NCBI GenBank assembly: GCA_902612605.1
Contig: CACMDY010000001.1
Span: forward strand, 124,001 to 188,000
Direction of reading: 5' to 3'
From: an uncultured Pelagibacteraceae bacterium
GTDB lineage: Bacteria > Pseudomonadota > Alphaproteobacteria > Pelagibacterales > Pelagibacteraceae
Length of the DNA stretch: 64,000 nt
Both the position numbers and the translations under genes were made by a program. Shown piece after piece: positions 44,072 to 54,790 of this stretch; the stretch's first letter is position 1, and every line of letters starts with the position of its first letter. Below the pieces are notes generated by a model that was not told the origin of the DNA, ran no database searches, and saw only the letters and a list, made by a program, of their open reading frames with translations.

Positions 44072-44098
44072 TAGTTACAACACTCACATAGTTGTTAT

Positions 44099-45082
44099 AT
44101 GAAATTTCTAGATCAAGTTAAGATATATGTAAAAGCTGGCAGCGGAGGGTCAGGATCTCCAAGCTTTCGTAGGGAAAAATTTGTAGAGTTTGGTGGCCCT
44201 GATGGCGGCGATGGAGGTAAAGGAGGATCTGTAATTCTTAAAAGTGAAAGAAATCTTAATACTTTGATTGATTACAGGTATCAACAACACTTCAAAGCTG
44301 AAAGAGGAAAGGATGGCAGTGGAAAAAACAAAACTGGGAAAGGTGGTGATGATTTATATTTAAAAGTACCTTTAGGAACACAAGTATTTGAAGAAGATAA
44401 TAAAACACTTATTTATGATTTTAAAAGTCAGAACGAGGAATTTTTAGTAGCAAGCGGAGGTAAAGGGGGATTTGGAAATACAAGGTTTAAGTCCTCAACC
44501 AATAGAGCCCCAAAGAAATTTACAAAAGGGGGTCAAGGAGAGGAATTTTGGATTTGGCTTCAACTAAAAACAATTGCTGATATCGGTATCATAGGATTGC
44601 CCAATGCTGGGAAATCCAGCTTGCTTGCATCAATGACGAGTGCAAATCCAAAAATAGCAAACTATAAATTTACTACAATTAATCCAAATCTTGGGGTTGC
44701 TAGTTATGACGACAAAGAAGTTACTTTAGCAGATATACCAGGCTTAATTGAGGGCGCTCATACCGGAACTGGTCTTGGAATAAAATTTTTAAAACATATA
44801 GAAAGGTGCAAAACTTTGCTGCATTTAATAGATATAACTGAAGATGATTTATTTATTTCTTACAATCAAGTCAGAAAAGAATTATCAAAATACAGTAAAG
44901 ATTTAGTTAAAAAAAAAGAAATAGTAGTTTTAAATAAAACTGACTTAATAGATGAAGAGGAAAAAAAAGAGAAGATAAAAAAACTCAAGAATAAATTAAA
45001 AAAAAATATCTTTTTCATGTCAACAATGGATAAAAAATCAGTATCAGATATAAAGTCAAAGTTGGTAAACTATGTATCTTAA
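44099..45082 (+). CDS. obgE: Obg family GTPase
   Basis: This 327-residue protein has a glycine-rich Obg domain (about 1-158, with GSGGSGSPSFRREKFVEFGGPDGGDGGKGG-like runs) followed by a GTPase domain with P-loop GLPNAGKSS (166-174), DIPGLIEGAH and NKTD. There is no C-terminal OCT domain. It acts in large-subunit assembly and stress control. It follows rpmA in the standard order; the 27-base gap before the ATG shows no clear Shine-Dalgarno. It overlaps proB by 11 bases. Confidence 0.95.
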   Translation: MKFLDQVKIYVKAGSGGSGSPSFRREKFVEFGGPDGGDGGKGGSVILKSERNLNTLIDYRYQQHFKAERGKDGSGKNKTGKGGDDLYLKVPLGTQVFEEDNKTLIYDFKSQNEEFLVASGGKGGFGNTRFKSSTNRAPKKFTKGGQGEEFWIWLQLKTIADIGIIGLPNAGKSSLLASMTSANPKIANYKFTTINPNLGVASYDDKEVTLADIPGLIEGAHTGTGLGIKFLKHIERCKTLLHLIDITEDDLFISYNQVRKELSKYSKDLVKKKEIVVLNKTDLIDEEEKKEKIKKLKNKLKKNIFFMSTMDKKSVSDIKSKLVNYVS

Positions 45083-46178
45083 GGACTCCAAAACTGTAGT
45101 AATAAAAATAGGTTCATCTTTATTAATAAATGATAATAAAATTATTAGAGAAAAATGGCTTTTGGAATTTGCTAAAGATATTAAAGAGTTACAAAAACTT
45201 AAAAAAAACATTGTTATAGTGAGTTCTGGAGCAATTGCCTTAGGGTGTAAAAAATTACAATTAAATAAAAAAACTTTAAAGCTTGATAAAAGCCAAGCTG
45301 TTGCATCAATTGGACAAATAGAATTAATGAATCTTTTTAAAAAGACATTTAGCTCAAATAAAATAAATATTTCTCAAATTTTAATTACTTTAGAAGATAC
45401 TGAACAAAGAAGAAGAGCTATAAATGCTAAAAGAACTTTCGAAAACTTATTTGAGCTTAATTTTGTACCTGTTGTTAATGAAAATGATAGTATTGCAACT
45501 TCTGAAATTAAATACGGAGATAATGACAGATTAGCATCAAGAGTTGCACAAATATCAGGTGCAGATTGCTTAATATTATTGTCTGATGTTGATGGGTTGT
45601 ATTCTAAAAACCCAAAAATTCATAAAAGTGCTAAATTGATTAAAGAAATAAAAAATATTGATTCTAAAATTGAAAATTTTTCAAGTAAAAGCACAAGTGA
45701 GTATGGTACTGGTGGAATGAAAACGAAAATTGATGCTGCAAAGGTATGTCAAGTCTCGGGTTGCTATATGGCTATTGCAAATGGTTTAATTAAAAGACCA
45801 ATTAAAAATATACTGAAACATAATTCTGGGACATGGTTTTTGCCAAAAGTATCTAAATTAGATGCAAGAAAAAAATGGATAATTAGCTCTATATCTCCAA
45901 AAGGAGAAATTATTATAGATGATGGTGCTTTAAATGCTTTAAAAAATGGAAAAAGTTTATTAGCTGCAGGTATTAGAAAAGTTTCAGGAAAATTTGTTAA
46001 AGGTGATCATGTTAGAATTTTGGATAAAAATAACAAAGAATTTGCTAGAGGGTTGAGCAGTTTTACATCTGATGAGATATCCAAAATAAAAGGAGAACAT
46101 TCTAACAAAATTAGTAATCTTTTAGGTTATGTTACAAAGTCTGAAGTTATACATAAAGATGATATGGTTAAAATTTAA
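45072..46178 (+). CDS. proB: Glutamate 5-kinase
   Basis: This 368-residue protein has an amino-acid kinase domain (VVIKIGSSLL, VSSGAIALG, NENDSIA, FGDND-like YGDNDRLA, GTGGMKTK) and a C-terminal PUA domain (about 275-368). It phosphorylates glutamate in the first step of proline synthesis and is feedback-inhibited by proline in relatives. It shares its last base with the first base of the proA start. Confidence 0.95.
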   Translation: MYLKDSKTVVIKIGSSLLINDNKIIREKWLLEFAKDIKELQKLKKNIVIVSSGAIALGCKKLQLNKKTLKLDKSQAVASIGQIELMNLFKKTFSSNKINISQILITLEDTEQRRRAINAKRTFENLFELNFVPVVNENDSIATSEIKYGDNDRLASRVAQISGADCLILLSDVDGLYSKNPKIHKSAKLIKEIKNIDSKIENFSSKSTSEYGTGGMKTKIDAAKVCQVSGCYMAIANGLIKRPIKNILKHNSGTWFLPKVSKLDARKKWIISSISPKGEIIIDDGALNALKNGKSLLAAGIRKVSGKFVKGDHVRILDKNNKEFARGLSSFTSDEISKIKGEHSNKISNLLGYVTKSEVIHKDDMVKI

Positions 46179-47425
46179 TGAGTAAACTACTTAAAAAAAT
46201 TGGATTAAATTCTAGAAAAGCTTTGAATTCAAGTATTAGTCCAAAAAAAAAGAATAAAGTTTTAAAAGATTTTGTAAAATTAATTGAGATTAATAAGAAT
46301 AAAATTATTAGTGAAAATAAGAAAGATATTTTTTATGCAAGAGAAAAAAAATTAAAAGAAAACTTAATTCAAAGACTCGCTCTTAATAATAATAAATTAA
46401 AAAGTATAATTGACTCTATTAAAACTATTACTTCTTTTAAAGATCCAGTTAATCAAGTAACTTCCAAATGGAAAAGGCCAAATGGACTTCAAATTAGAAA
46501 GGTTACAATACCAATAGGAGTTATAGGTGTAATATTTGAGAGTAGACCCAATGTTACTTCGGATGTATCAGCACTATGTTTTAAATCTGGAAATGCTGTT
46601 ATATTAAGAGGTGGTTCCGAAGCCTACAATAGTAATAAAATTTTAGTAAATTTATTTAGGAAAGCTCTAAAAAAAAATAAAGTAAACGAAAATTATGTCC
46701 AGTTTATAAACAATAAAAGTAGAAAACTCGTAGATTATTTATTATCAAAAATGGAAAACTCCATTGATGTTGTAATACCACGAGGCGGAAAAAATTTAGT
46801 AAAAAAAGTTAAACAACTTTCAAAGGTGCCAGTTATTGGTCATTTGGAAGGAATTTGTCATACATATATTGATAAAGAGGCAGAAGATAATATGGCAAAC
46901 AAAATAGTATTAAATGCTAAGTTGAGAAATACTAGTATATGTGGTGCAACTGAAACCCTTCTAATACATAAAAGTAAATCAAAATCAGTAAACTTAATTT
47001 TAAATTCACTAGCTGAAAGTGGTTGTAAAATTTTAGCTGATAGAAAAATAAGTAAATTATTTAAAGGCAAAACATATCCTACAAATAATAATACTTGGTC
47101 AAAAGAACATCTTTCACCGATTATTTCGGTTAAATTAGTGAATGATGTCAAAGAAGCAGTTGCCCATATCAACAAATATGGAACTATGCATACAGATGCA
47201 ATAGTAACCAAAAACAAAAATACAGCAAAATTCTTTATTAAAAATGTAAAAAGTTCTATTGCTATTCAAAATTCATCAACACAATTTGCTGACGGAGGAG
47301 AATTTGGTTTTGGTGGAGAGGTTGGAATTTCAACAAACACCTTGCCACCAAGAGGTCCTGTTGGTCTAAATCAGTTAGTAAGTTATAAATATGAAGTTTA
47401 TGGTTCAGGGCAAATTAGAAAATAA
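46178..47425 (+). CDS. proA: Glutamate-5-semialdehyde dehydrogenase
   Basis: This 415-residue aldehyde-dehydrogenase-fold protein has PIGVIGVIFESRPNVTSDVS, ILRGGSEA and the catalytic Cys in NTSICGATE, plus the FGFGGEVGISTNTLPPRGP end typical of ProA. It reduces gamma-glutamyl phosphate to the semialdehyde for proline synthesis. Coupled to proB upstream; its 3' end overlaps nadD by 26-35 bases depending on the nadD start. Confidence 0.96.
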   Translation: MSKLLKKIGLNSRKALNSSISPKKKNKVLKDFVKLIEINKNKIISENKKDIFYAREKKLKENLIQRLALNNNKLKSIIDSIKTITSFKDPVNQVTSKWKRPNGLQIRKVTIPIGVIGVIFESRPNVTSDVSALCFKSGNAVILRGGSEAYNSNKILVNLFRKALKKNKVNENYVQFINNKSRKLVDYLLSKMENSIDVVIPRGGKNLVKKVKQLSKVPVIGHLEGICHTYIDKEAEDNMANKIVLNAKLRNTSICGATETLLIHKSKSKSVNLILNSLAESGCKILADRKISKLFKGKTYPTNNNTWSKEHLSPIISVKLVNDVKEAVAHINKYGTMHTDAIVTKNKNTAKFFIKNVKSSIAIQNSSTQFADGGEFGFGGEVGISTNTLPPRGPVGLNQLVSYKYEVYGSGQIRK

Positions 47426-47933
47426 AAAGATTGGTATACTCGGTGGATCGTTTGATCCAGCACATGTTGGTCATGTAAGAATTTCTAAATTAGCAAAGAA
47501 AAATTATAATTTGAGCCAAGTTATATGGGCTATAACAAAACAAAATCCATTTAAAAAAAATAATCCAAATGATCTATATAAAAGAACAGCTTATGCAAAA
47601 AAAATTAATAAAAATAATAAATTTATAAAAGTTAAATGTTTTGAAGAAATAATAAAATCTAATCGTACAGTAGATTTAATCAAATATTTAAAAAAAAAAT
47701 TTAAACATTCAGAAATATTTTTTTTAATGGGGGCAGATAACCTAATAAATTTTCATAAATGGAAAGGGTACAATTCAATAACTAAAATGTGCAAAATATT
47801 GGTATTTGATCGAAATGGATACAAATCAAAGGCTTTTAGATCTAAATCATTTAAGAAATATAATAAAAAAGCAGTTGAATTTATAAAGTTTAATAAAGTC
47901 AATATTTCATCTTCTCAATTAAGAAAAATTTGA
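47400..47933 (+). CDS. nadD: Nicotinate-nucleotide adenylyltransferase
   Basis: The protein has about 177 residues from the ATG at 47400 (another ATG at 47391 adds three residues). GILGGSFDPAHVGHV is the nucleotidyltransferase HxGH motif and FLMGADNLINFHKWK is typical of NadD; the C-terminal ISSSQLRKI corresponds to ISSTxIR. It adenylates nicotinate mononucleotide in NAD synthesis. It overlaps proA, as in many alphaproteobacteria. Confidence 0.94.
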   Translation: MVQGKLENKKIGILGGSFDPAHVGHVRISKLAKKNYNLSQVIWAITKQNPFKKNNPNDLYKRTAYAKKINKNNKFIKVKCFEEIIKSNRTVDLIKYLKKKFKHSEIFFLMGADNLINFHKWKGYNSITKMCKILVFDRNGYKSKAFRSKSFKKYNKKAVEFIKFNKVNISSSQLRKI

Positions 47934-47950
47934 TACTCTTAATTTAATTA

Positions 47951-48301
47951 ATGGAAAAAATATCAGCTCTTAAAGATGAAATAATCAAAACGCTTGATAT
48001 TAATAAAGCCTTAGACATAGTTTCAATAGATCTCGAAGGAAAGTCATCAGTTGCAGACTTTATGATTATAGCTAGTGGTACATCATCAAGACATATTCAA
48101 GCTTTATCTGAACAAGTTTTTGAAAAATTAAAAATTAATGGTGTGAATAATTGTAAAATTGAAGGAAAGGATAGCAATGATTGGAAGCTTGTAGATGGAA
48201 TAGACTTAATAGTTCATATTTTTAATCCTGAAAAAAGAAAATTTTACGAATTAGAAAAAATGTGGTCAGAATTAATTCCTAAAGAAAAACTGATCATATG
48301 A
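47951..48301 (+). CDS. rsfS: Ribosome silencing factor
   Basis: This 116-residue protein has the RsfS/Iojap core: ALDIVSIDLEGKSSVADFMIIASGTSSRHIQALSEQV-like pattern and DWKLVDGIDLIVHIFNPEKRKFYELEKMW. It binds L14 of the large subunit and blocks subunit joining during starvation. In many alphaproteobacteria rlmH follows; here ctpA starts 4 bases before this stop, so rlmH is absent from this position. Confidence 0.95.
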   Translation: MEKISALKDEIIKTLDINKALDIVSIDLEGKSSVADFMIIASGTSSRHIQALSEQVFEKLKINGVNNCKIEGKDSNDWKLVDGIDLIVHIFNPEKRKFYELEKMWSELIPKEKLII

Positions 48302-49431
48302 AAAAAGTATACTTTATAGCTTCATTATTTTTTTTCATATTTACAAATGCAATTTTGAGTAATGAAAACGATATTTACAAAAAAATTGATTTATTCAGCG
48401 AAGTCTTAGATAAAATTAATAAAGAATATGTTGATGAAGTAAACCAGAGTGAAGCAATGGATGCTGCTATAAACGGCGTTTTACAATCTTTGGATCCTTA
48501 TTCAGCATATATGTCTCCGGACTCGTTTAAAAATATGCAAACTGAGACTAGCGGAGAATTTGGAGGATTGGGCATTGAAGTCAGTATGGAGGCTGGTGTC
48601 GTAAAAGTAATTTCTCCAATTGATAACTCGCCAGCTGAGGAGGTTGGCGTTAAAGCCGGAGATTACATCGTTAAAATTGATGATGTTCAAGTTCAAGGAA
48701 AAACTCTTTCTGAAGCTGTAGAATTAATGAGGGGCCCAGTTGGATCTGATATAGAGATTACTGTTAGAAGAAGGGGAGAAAGAAAAGCACTTATATTTAC
48801 AATTACAAGAGAAATTATACAAGTTGCATCTGTTAAGTCAGAAATTAAAGATGATCAAACAGCTTATATAAGATTAACATCATTCAATGAGAATAGTAGT
48901 AAACAAATAAAAAATAAAATCAAAGAATTTAAGAAAAATAAGAAAATTAAAAATTACATATTAGATTTAAGAAACAATCCTGGTGGATTGTTATCTCAAG
49001 CAATAAAAATTTCAGATTATTTTTTAGAAAATGGAGAAATAGTTTCTACAAAAAGTAAAAGGAAGTATGAAAATAGAAAATGGTTTGCAAAAAAAGGAGA
49101 TATTATTGATGGAGAAACGATGATTATTTTGATTAATTATGGGTCTGCATCAGCATCTGAAATTGTTGCAGGAGCACTACAAGATCACAAAAGAGCGATA
49201 TTAGTAGGAGAGAGTACATATGGAAAAGGGTCAGTCCAATCAATTATTCCTTTAGAAAATGAAGGTGCCATAAGACTTACTGTTTCTAAATACTATCTCC
49301 CATCGGGTAAATCGATTTCAAGAGTAGGTGTAAATCCAGATATAGTTATTGCTGAAGGTTCAGATGAATTTAGAATAAATACAGATACTGATAACCAGTT
49401 GGAATTTGCTCTTAAATTATTAAATGGTTAA
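48298..49431 (+). CDS. ctpA: C-terminal processing peptidase (S41)
   Basis: This 377-residue protein begins with a signal peptide (hydrophobic 3-19). A PDZ domain (about 85-165, GGLGIEVSMEAGVVKVISPIDNSPAEEVGVKAGD region) and the S41 protease domain follow. The Ser/Lys catalytic pair fits GSASASEIVAGALQD and GESTYGKGSVQ. It trims periplasmic proteins from their C-terminus. It is shorter than many alphaproteobacterial CtpA proteins (about 440 aa) because the C-terminal extension is missing. Confidence 0.94.
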   Translation: MKKVYFIASLFFFIFTNAILSNENDIYKKIDLFSEVLDKINKEYVDEVNQSEAMDAAINGVLQSLDPYSAYMSPDSFKNMQTETSGEFGGLGIEVSMEAGVVKVISPIDNSPAEEVGVKAGDYIVKIDDVQVQGKTLSEAVELMRGPVGSDIEITVRRRGERKALIFTITREIIQVASVKSEIKDDQTAYIRLTSFNENSSKQIKNKIKEFKKNKKIKNYILDLRNNPGGLLSQAIKISDYFLENGEIVSTKSKRKYENRKWFAKKGDIIDGETMIILINYGSASASEIVAGALQDHKRAILVGESTYGKGSVQSIIPLENEGAIRLTVSKYYLPSGKSISRVGVNPDIVIAEGSDEFRINTDTDNQLEFALKLLNG

Positions 49432-49433
49432 GA

Positions 49434-49910
49434 ATGAAAGAAAAATTTCAAAAACTTCCATTAAGAAATGGTGTTGGTATCGCAGTCCTAAATAAAGAAA
49501 ATAAGATATTTGTTGCAAAAAGAATTGATAATCCTGCTGATTTTTGGCAGATGCCTCAGGGCGGTATTGATGAAGGTGAAAATTATTTTGATGCAGCGTT
49601 GAGGGAACTTAAAGAAGAAACAAGCATAAAGTCAGTAGAACTAGTTAAAGAAATAAGCAAATACACAACTTACGATCTTCCTGATCGCCTTTTAGGAATT
49701 ATTTGGAAAGGAAAATATAAAGGCCAAAAGCAAAAGTGGTTTATTGTAAAGTTTAATGGAGAGGAAAATGAGATTGACATTAAAACTAAACACCCTGAAT
49801 TTTTAGATTGGAAATGGATAGATATTAAAGATTTAACAACTAAAGTTGTAGATTTTAAACTTCATGTTTACCAAGAAATTCAAAAAGAACTAGAAAAAGT
49901 AGTTAATTAA
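49434..49910 (+). CDS. rppH: RNA 5'-pyrophosphohydrolase (Nudix)
   Basis: This 158-residue Nudix protein has the box GGIDEGENYFDAALRELKEET (about 42-62), preceded by WQMPQ, and a PEFLDWKW end motif typical of RppH/NudH. It removes pyrophosphate from 5'-triphosphate RNA ends to start RNase E decay, or hydrolyses dinucleoside polyphosphates. It ends the rplU-rppH run and overlaps the opposing atpC by 8 bases. Confidence 0.94.
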   Translation: MKEKFQKLPLRNGVGIAVLNKENKIFVAKRIDNPADFWQMPQGGIDEGENYFDAALRELKEETSIKSVELVKEISKYTTYDLPDRLLGIIWKGKYKGQKQKWFIVKFNGEENEIDIKTKHPEFLDWKWIDIKDLTTKVVDFKLHVYQEIQKELEKVVN

Positions 49911-50300
49911 TACTTATAGATTTTAGAACTTCGACTTTGTGGTTTAAAAGAAATCTTTTTTGATCATCAATATTATCTTTTGATAATTCTGCTTCAGCAC
50001 TGCTTATCGACGCAGATACAAAATTTTTATCAGCATTTTTTAAATCAAAAATTGAACTAGTTAATACAGATAATGTGTTGTCTTTAAATTCGACAATACC
50101 ATCTTCAACATAGAAACTTTGTTCCTCAGACTCAGAGAATACTCTAATTATACCTGGTTTTAAAAAAGAGATAATTGGAATATGGTCTTTAAGAATACCA
50201 ATCTCTCCTTCTACAGCAGGTATTACAACCTCAAATACATTATCTTTAGAAAGAAAAGATTGTTCTGGATTAACAATATCTATATTAAAAAGATTACTCA

Positions 50301-50301
<1 letters not shown>
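49903..50301 (-). CDS. atpC: ATP synthase F1 epsilon subunit
   Basis: This 132-residue subunit has the N-terminal beta-sandwich (VIPAVEGEIGILKDHIPIISFLKPG) and a two-helix C-terminal part (SISSAEAELS). In most bacteria the C-terminal helices can inhibit ATP hydrolysis; in alphaproteobacteria DUF1476 takes over that job, and its gene is at 16272. Its start shares one base with the atpD stop. Confidence 0.95.
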
Positions 50302-52606
<2,305 letters not shown>

Positions 52607-52612
52607 TTATAA

Positions 52613-54133
52613 TTATTTAATTCCTTTAATTAATTCTACTAATTGTTTTTCAATGTCTTCCTCAATCTTCCCAGTTTTGGCAATAGACTCCATAATCTCA
52701 GGCTTATCAGATTTACACTTTTGTAGAACTTTATTTTCAAAGTCGGCTACATCTTTGAGTTCAATATCATCCAAATAACCTTTTACACCACAGAAAATTG
52801 ATATAACTTGTTCTGCAACTGTCATGGGAGAATATTGTCCTTGTTTTAAAAGTTCAGTTAACTTCGAACCTCTATTTAAAAGTTTTTGTGTAGATGCATC
52901 TAAATCAGATCCAAATTGAGCAAAAGCTGCCATTTCTCTGTATTGAGCTAACTCTAATTTAATTGATCCAGCTACAGATTTCATAGCTTTAGTTTGTGCA
53001 GCTGATCCTACTCTAGATACGGATAATCCAACGTTTACTGCTGGTCTTATTCCTTGATTGAATAGTTCAGTTTCTAAAAATATTTGCCCATCTGTAATAG
53101 ATATTACGTTTGTTGGAATATATGCAGAAACATCACCTGCTTGTGTTTCAATAATTGGTAGCGCAGTTAAAGAACCTCCGCCATTTTCATCACTTAATTT
53201 AGCGGCTCTCTCTAATAATCTACTATGTAAATAGAACACATCACCAGGGTATGCTTCACGACCCGGTGGTCTTCTTAATAATAATGACATTTGTCTATAT
53301 GCAACTGCTTGCTTAGATAAATCATCGTAAATAATTAAAGCATGCATTCCATTATCTCTAAAATATTCTCCCATAGTACATCCTGTGTAAGGAGCTAAAA
53401 ACTGAAGAGGCGCAGAGTCTGAGGCTGTTGCGGAAACTATAGTCGTATATTCCATTGCACCAGCGTCCTCTAAAGTTTTTACAATCTGAGCAACAGTTGA
53501 TCTTTTTTGTCCAATTGCAACATATATACAATAAAGTTTTTTACTTTCTTCGTCTGACTCATTAATTTTCTTTTGATTGATAATTGTATCGATAGCTACT
53601 GCAGTTTTACCAGTTTGACGATCTCCGATTATAAGTTCTCTTTGCCCTCTTCCAACAGGAATTAAACTATCAATTGCTTTTAAACCTGTTTGCATTGGTT
53701 CACCAACTGATTGTCGTGGAATAATACCCGGAGCTTTAACTTCAACTCTTTTTCTTTCTAAACTTTTATCTAAAGCTCCTTTTCCATCAATTGGATTTCC
53801 TAATCCATCAACAACTCTTCCTAAAAGTTGTTTTCCAACTGGTACATCAACAATCGCACCAGTTCTTTTTACAGTATCCCCCTCTTTAATTTCTCTATCA
53901 TCACCAAATATAACAACGCCAACGTTGTCACTCTCTAAGTTTAATGCCATTCCTTTAGAGCCATCAGAAAATTCAACCATTTCTCCTGCTTGAACATTAT
54001 CCAAGCCATAAATTCTTGCAATTCCATCTCCAACAGACAATACTTGCCCGACCTCTGAAACTTCAGCTCTATCACCAAGTTTTTTTATCTGTTCTTTTAA
54101 TATTTTTGTTACTTCTGAAGGATTTATTTCCAT
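52613..54133 (-). CDS. atpA: ATP synthase F1 alpha subunit
   Basis: This 506-residue subunit has P-loop GDRQTGKT (170-177), [18 protein letters not shown] [26 protein letters not shown] and a complete C-terminal helical domain. The alpha subunit carries non-catalytic nucleotide sites. It follows atpH with no spacer on the same strand. Confidence 0.98.
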   Translation of the reverse strand: MEINPSEVTKILKEQIKKLGDRAEVSEVGQVLSVGDGIARIYGLDNVQAGEMVEFSDGSKGMALNLESDNVGVVIFGDDREIKEGDTVKRTGAIVDVPVGKQLLGRVVDGLGNPIDGKGALDKSLERKRVEVKAPGIIPRQSVGEPMQTGLKAIDSLIPVGRGQRELIIGDRQTGKTAVAIDTIINQKKINESDEESKKLYCIYVAIGQKRSTVAQIVKTLEDAGAMEYTTIVSATASDSAPLQFLAPYTGCTMGEYFRDNGMHALIIYDDLSKQAVAYRQMSLLLRRPPGREAYPGDVFYLHSRLLERAAKLSDENGGGSLTALPIIETQAGDVSAYIPTNVISITDGQIFLETELFNQGIRPAVNVGLSVSRVGSAAQTKAMKSVAGSIKLELAQYREMAAFAQFGSDLDASTQKLLNRGSKLTELLKQGQYSPMTVAEQVISIFCGVKGYLDDIELKDVADFENKVLQKCKSDKPEIMESIAKTGKIEEDIEKQLVELIKGIK

Positions 54134-54688
54134 TTATGCCTCTATCATTTGTTTTTGAATTTGTTGCAGTTTATTTTTAATAGAATTATCTACCATCGTA
54201 CTTCCCACTTTTAATACCAAGCCACCAATTAAACTTGGGTCAAATTTATAATTTAACTGTATCTTTGCTCCAAGGTTTTGAGATAGCTCTTCTTTAATTT
54301 TAGAAATATCTGTTTCATTAAGTTCTTTAGCTGAAAAAAGCTCTGCTTTTATTTCGCCTCTAGCTTTAGAACATACCTCTATAAAGTCACTTAAAATTTT
54401 TTCTAAATAAAAAAATCTTCTTTTTTGAATTAAAAAAACTAGAAATCTTTTTAAAAGATTATCAAAATTGTTTTTTTCAGAAATTGTTTCAATAACTCTA
54501 GTTAAATCCTCAATGCTTGTCGTGGGGTTTTTGATTAAATATCTAAATTCTTCACTTTCATTTATGAGTCTACTTATTGCAACGACTTGTTTCTCTACTT
54601 TTGTTAGAGATTTATCTTCGTTAGCCAGCTCAAATAATGCTTGAGCATAACTGTTGTTAGAAGTTATTGATATTTTATTTTCGCTCAA
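54134..54688 (-). CDS. atpH: ATP synthase F1 delta subunit
   Basis: This 184-residue protein has the N-terminal helical bundle (SYAQALFELANEDKSL) and the C-terminal LIGGLVLKVGSTMVDNSIKNKLQQIQKQM typical of delta/OSCP, the peripheral-stalk cap. The best start is TTG at 54688, 6 bases after GAGAG; no in-frame ATG is near. The 102-base gap upstream to priA may hold the atp promoter (a weak TTGAAG -35 is visible on the minus strand), but I am not confident in its -10. Confidence 0.93.
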   Translation of the reverse strand: MSENKISITSNNSYAQALFELANEDKSLTKVEKQVVAISRLINESEEFRYLIKNPTTSIEDLTRVIETISEKNNFDNLLKRFLVFLIQKRRFFYLEKILSDFIEVCSKARGEIKAELFSAKELNETDISKIKEELSQNLGAKIQLNYKFDPSLIGGLVLKVGSTMVDNSIKNKLQQIQKQMIEA

Positions 54689-54790
54689 TTTATACTCTCA
54701 ATTGTGAAGATGTTTAAAATTTCGCTTAGATAACATACGAATTATCAGTCTTCAAGGCTCAGATTGTGAAAAATGGTAAGATTTAATGGG

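Noticed and set aside
44072..44098. ACAAC/GTTGT hairpin before obg
   Set aside because: Only five pairs with a nine-base loop and no T run; likely chance.
54689..54790. Promoter for the atp operon
   Set aside because: A TTGAAG -35-like box is visible on the minus strand, but no convincing -10 lies at the right distance, so it is mentioned only in the atpH entry.
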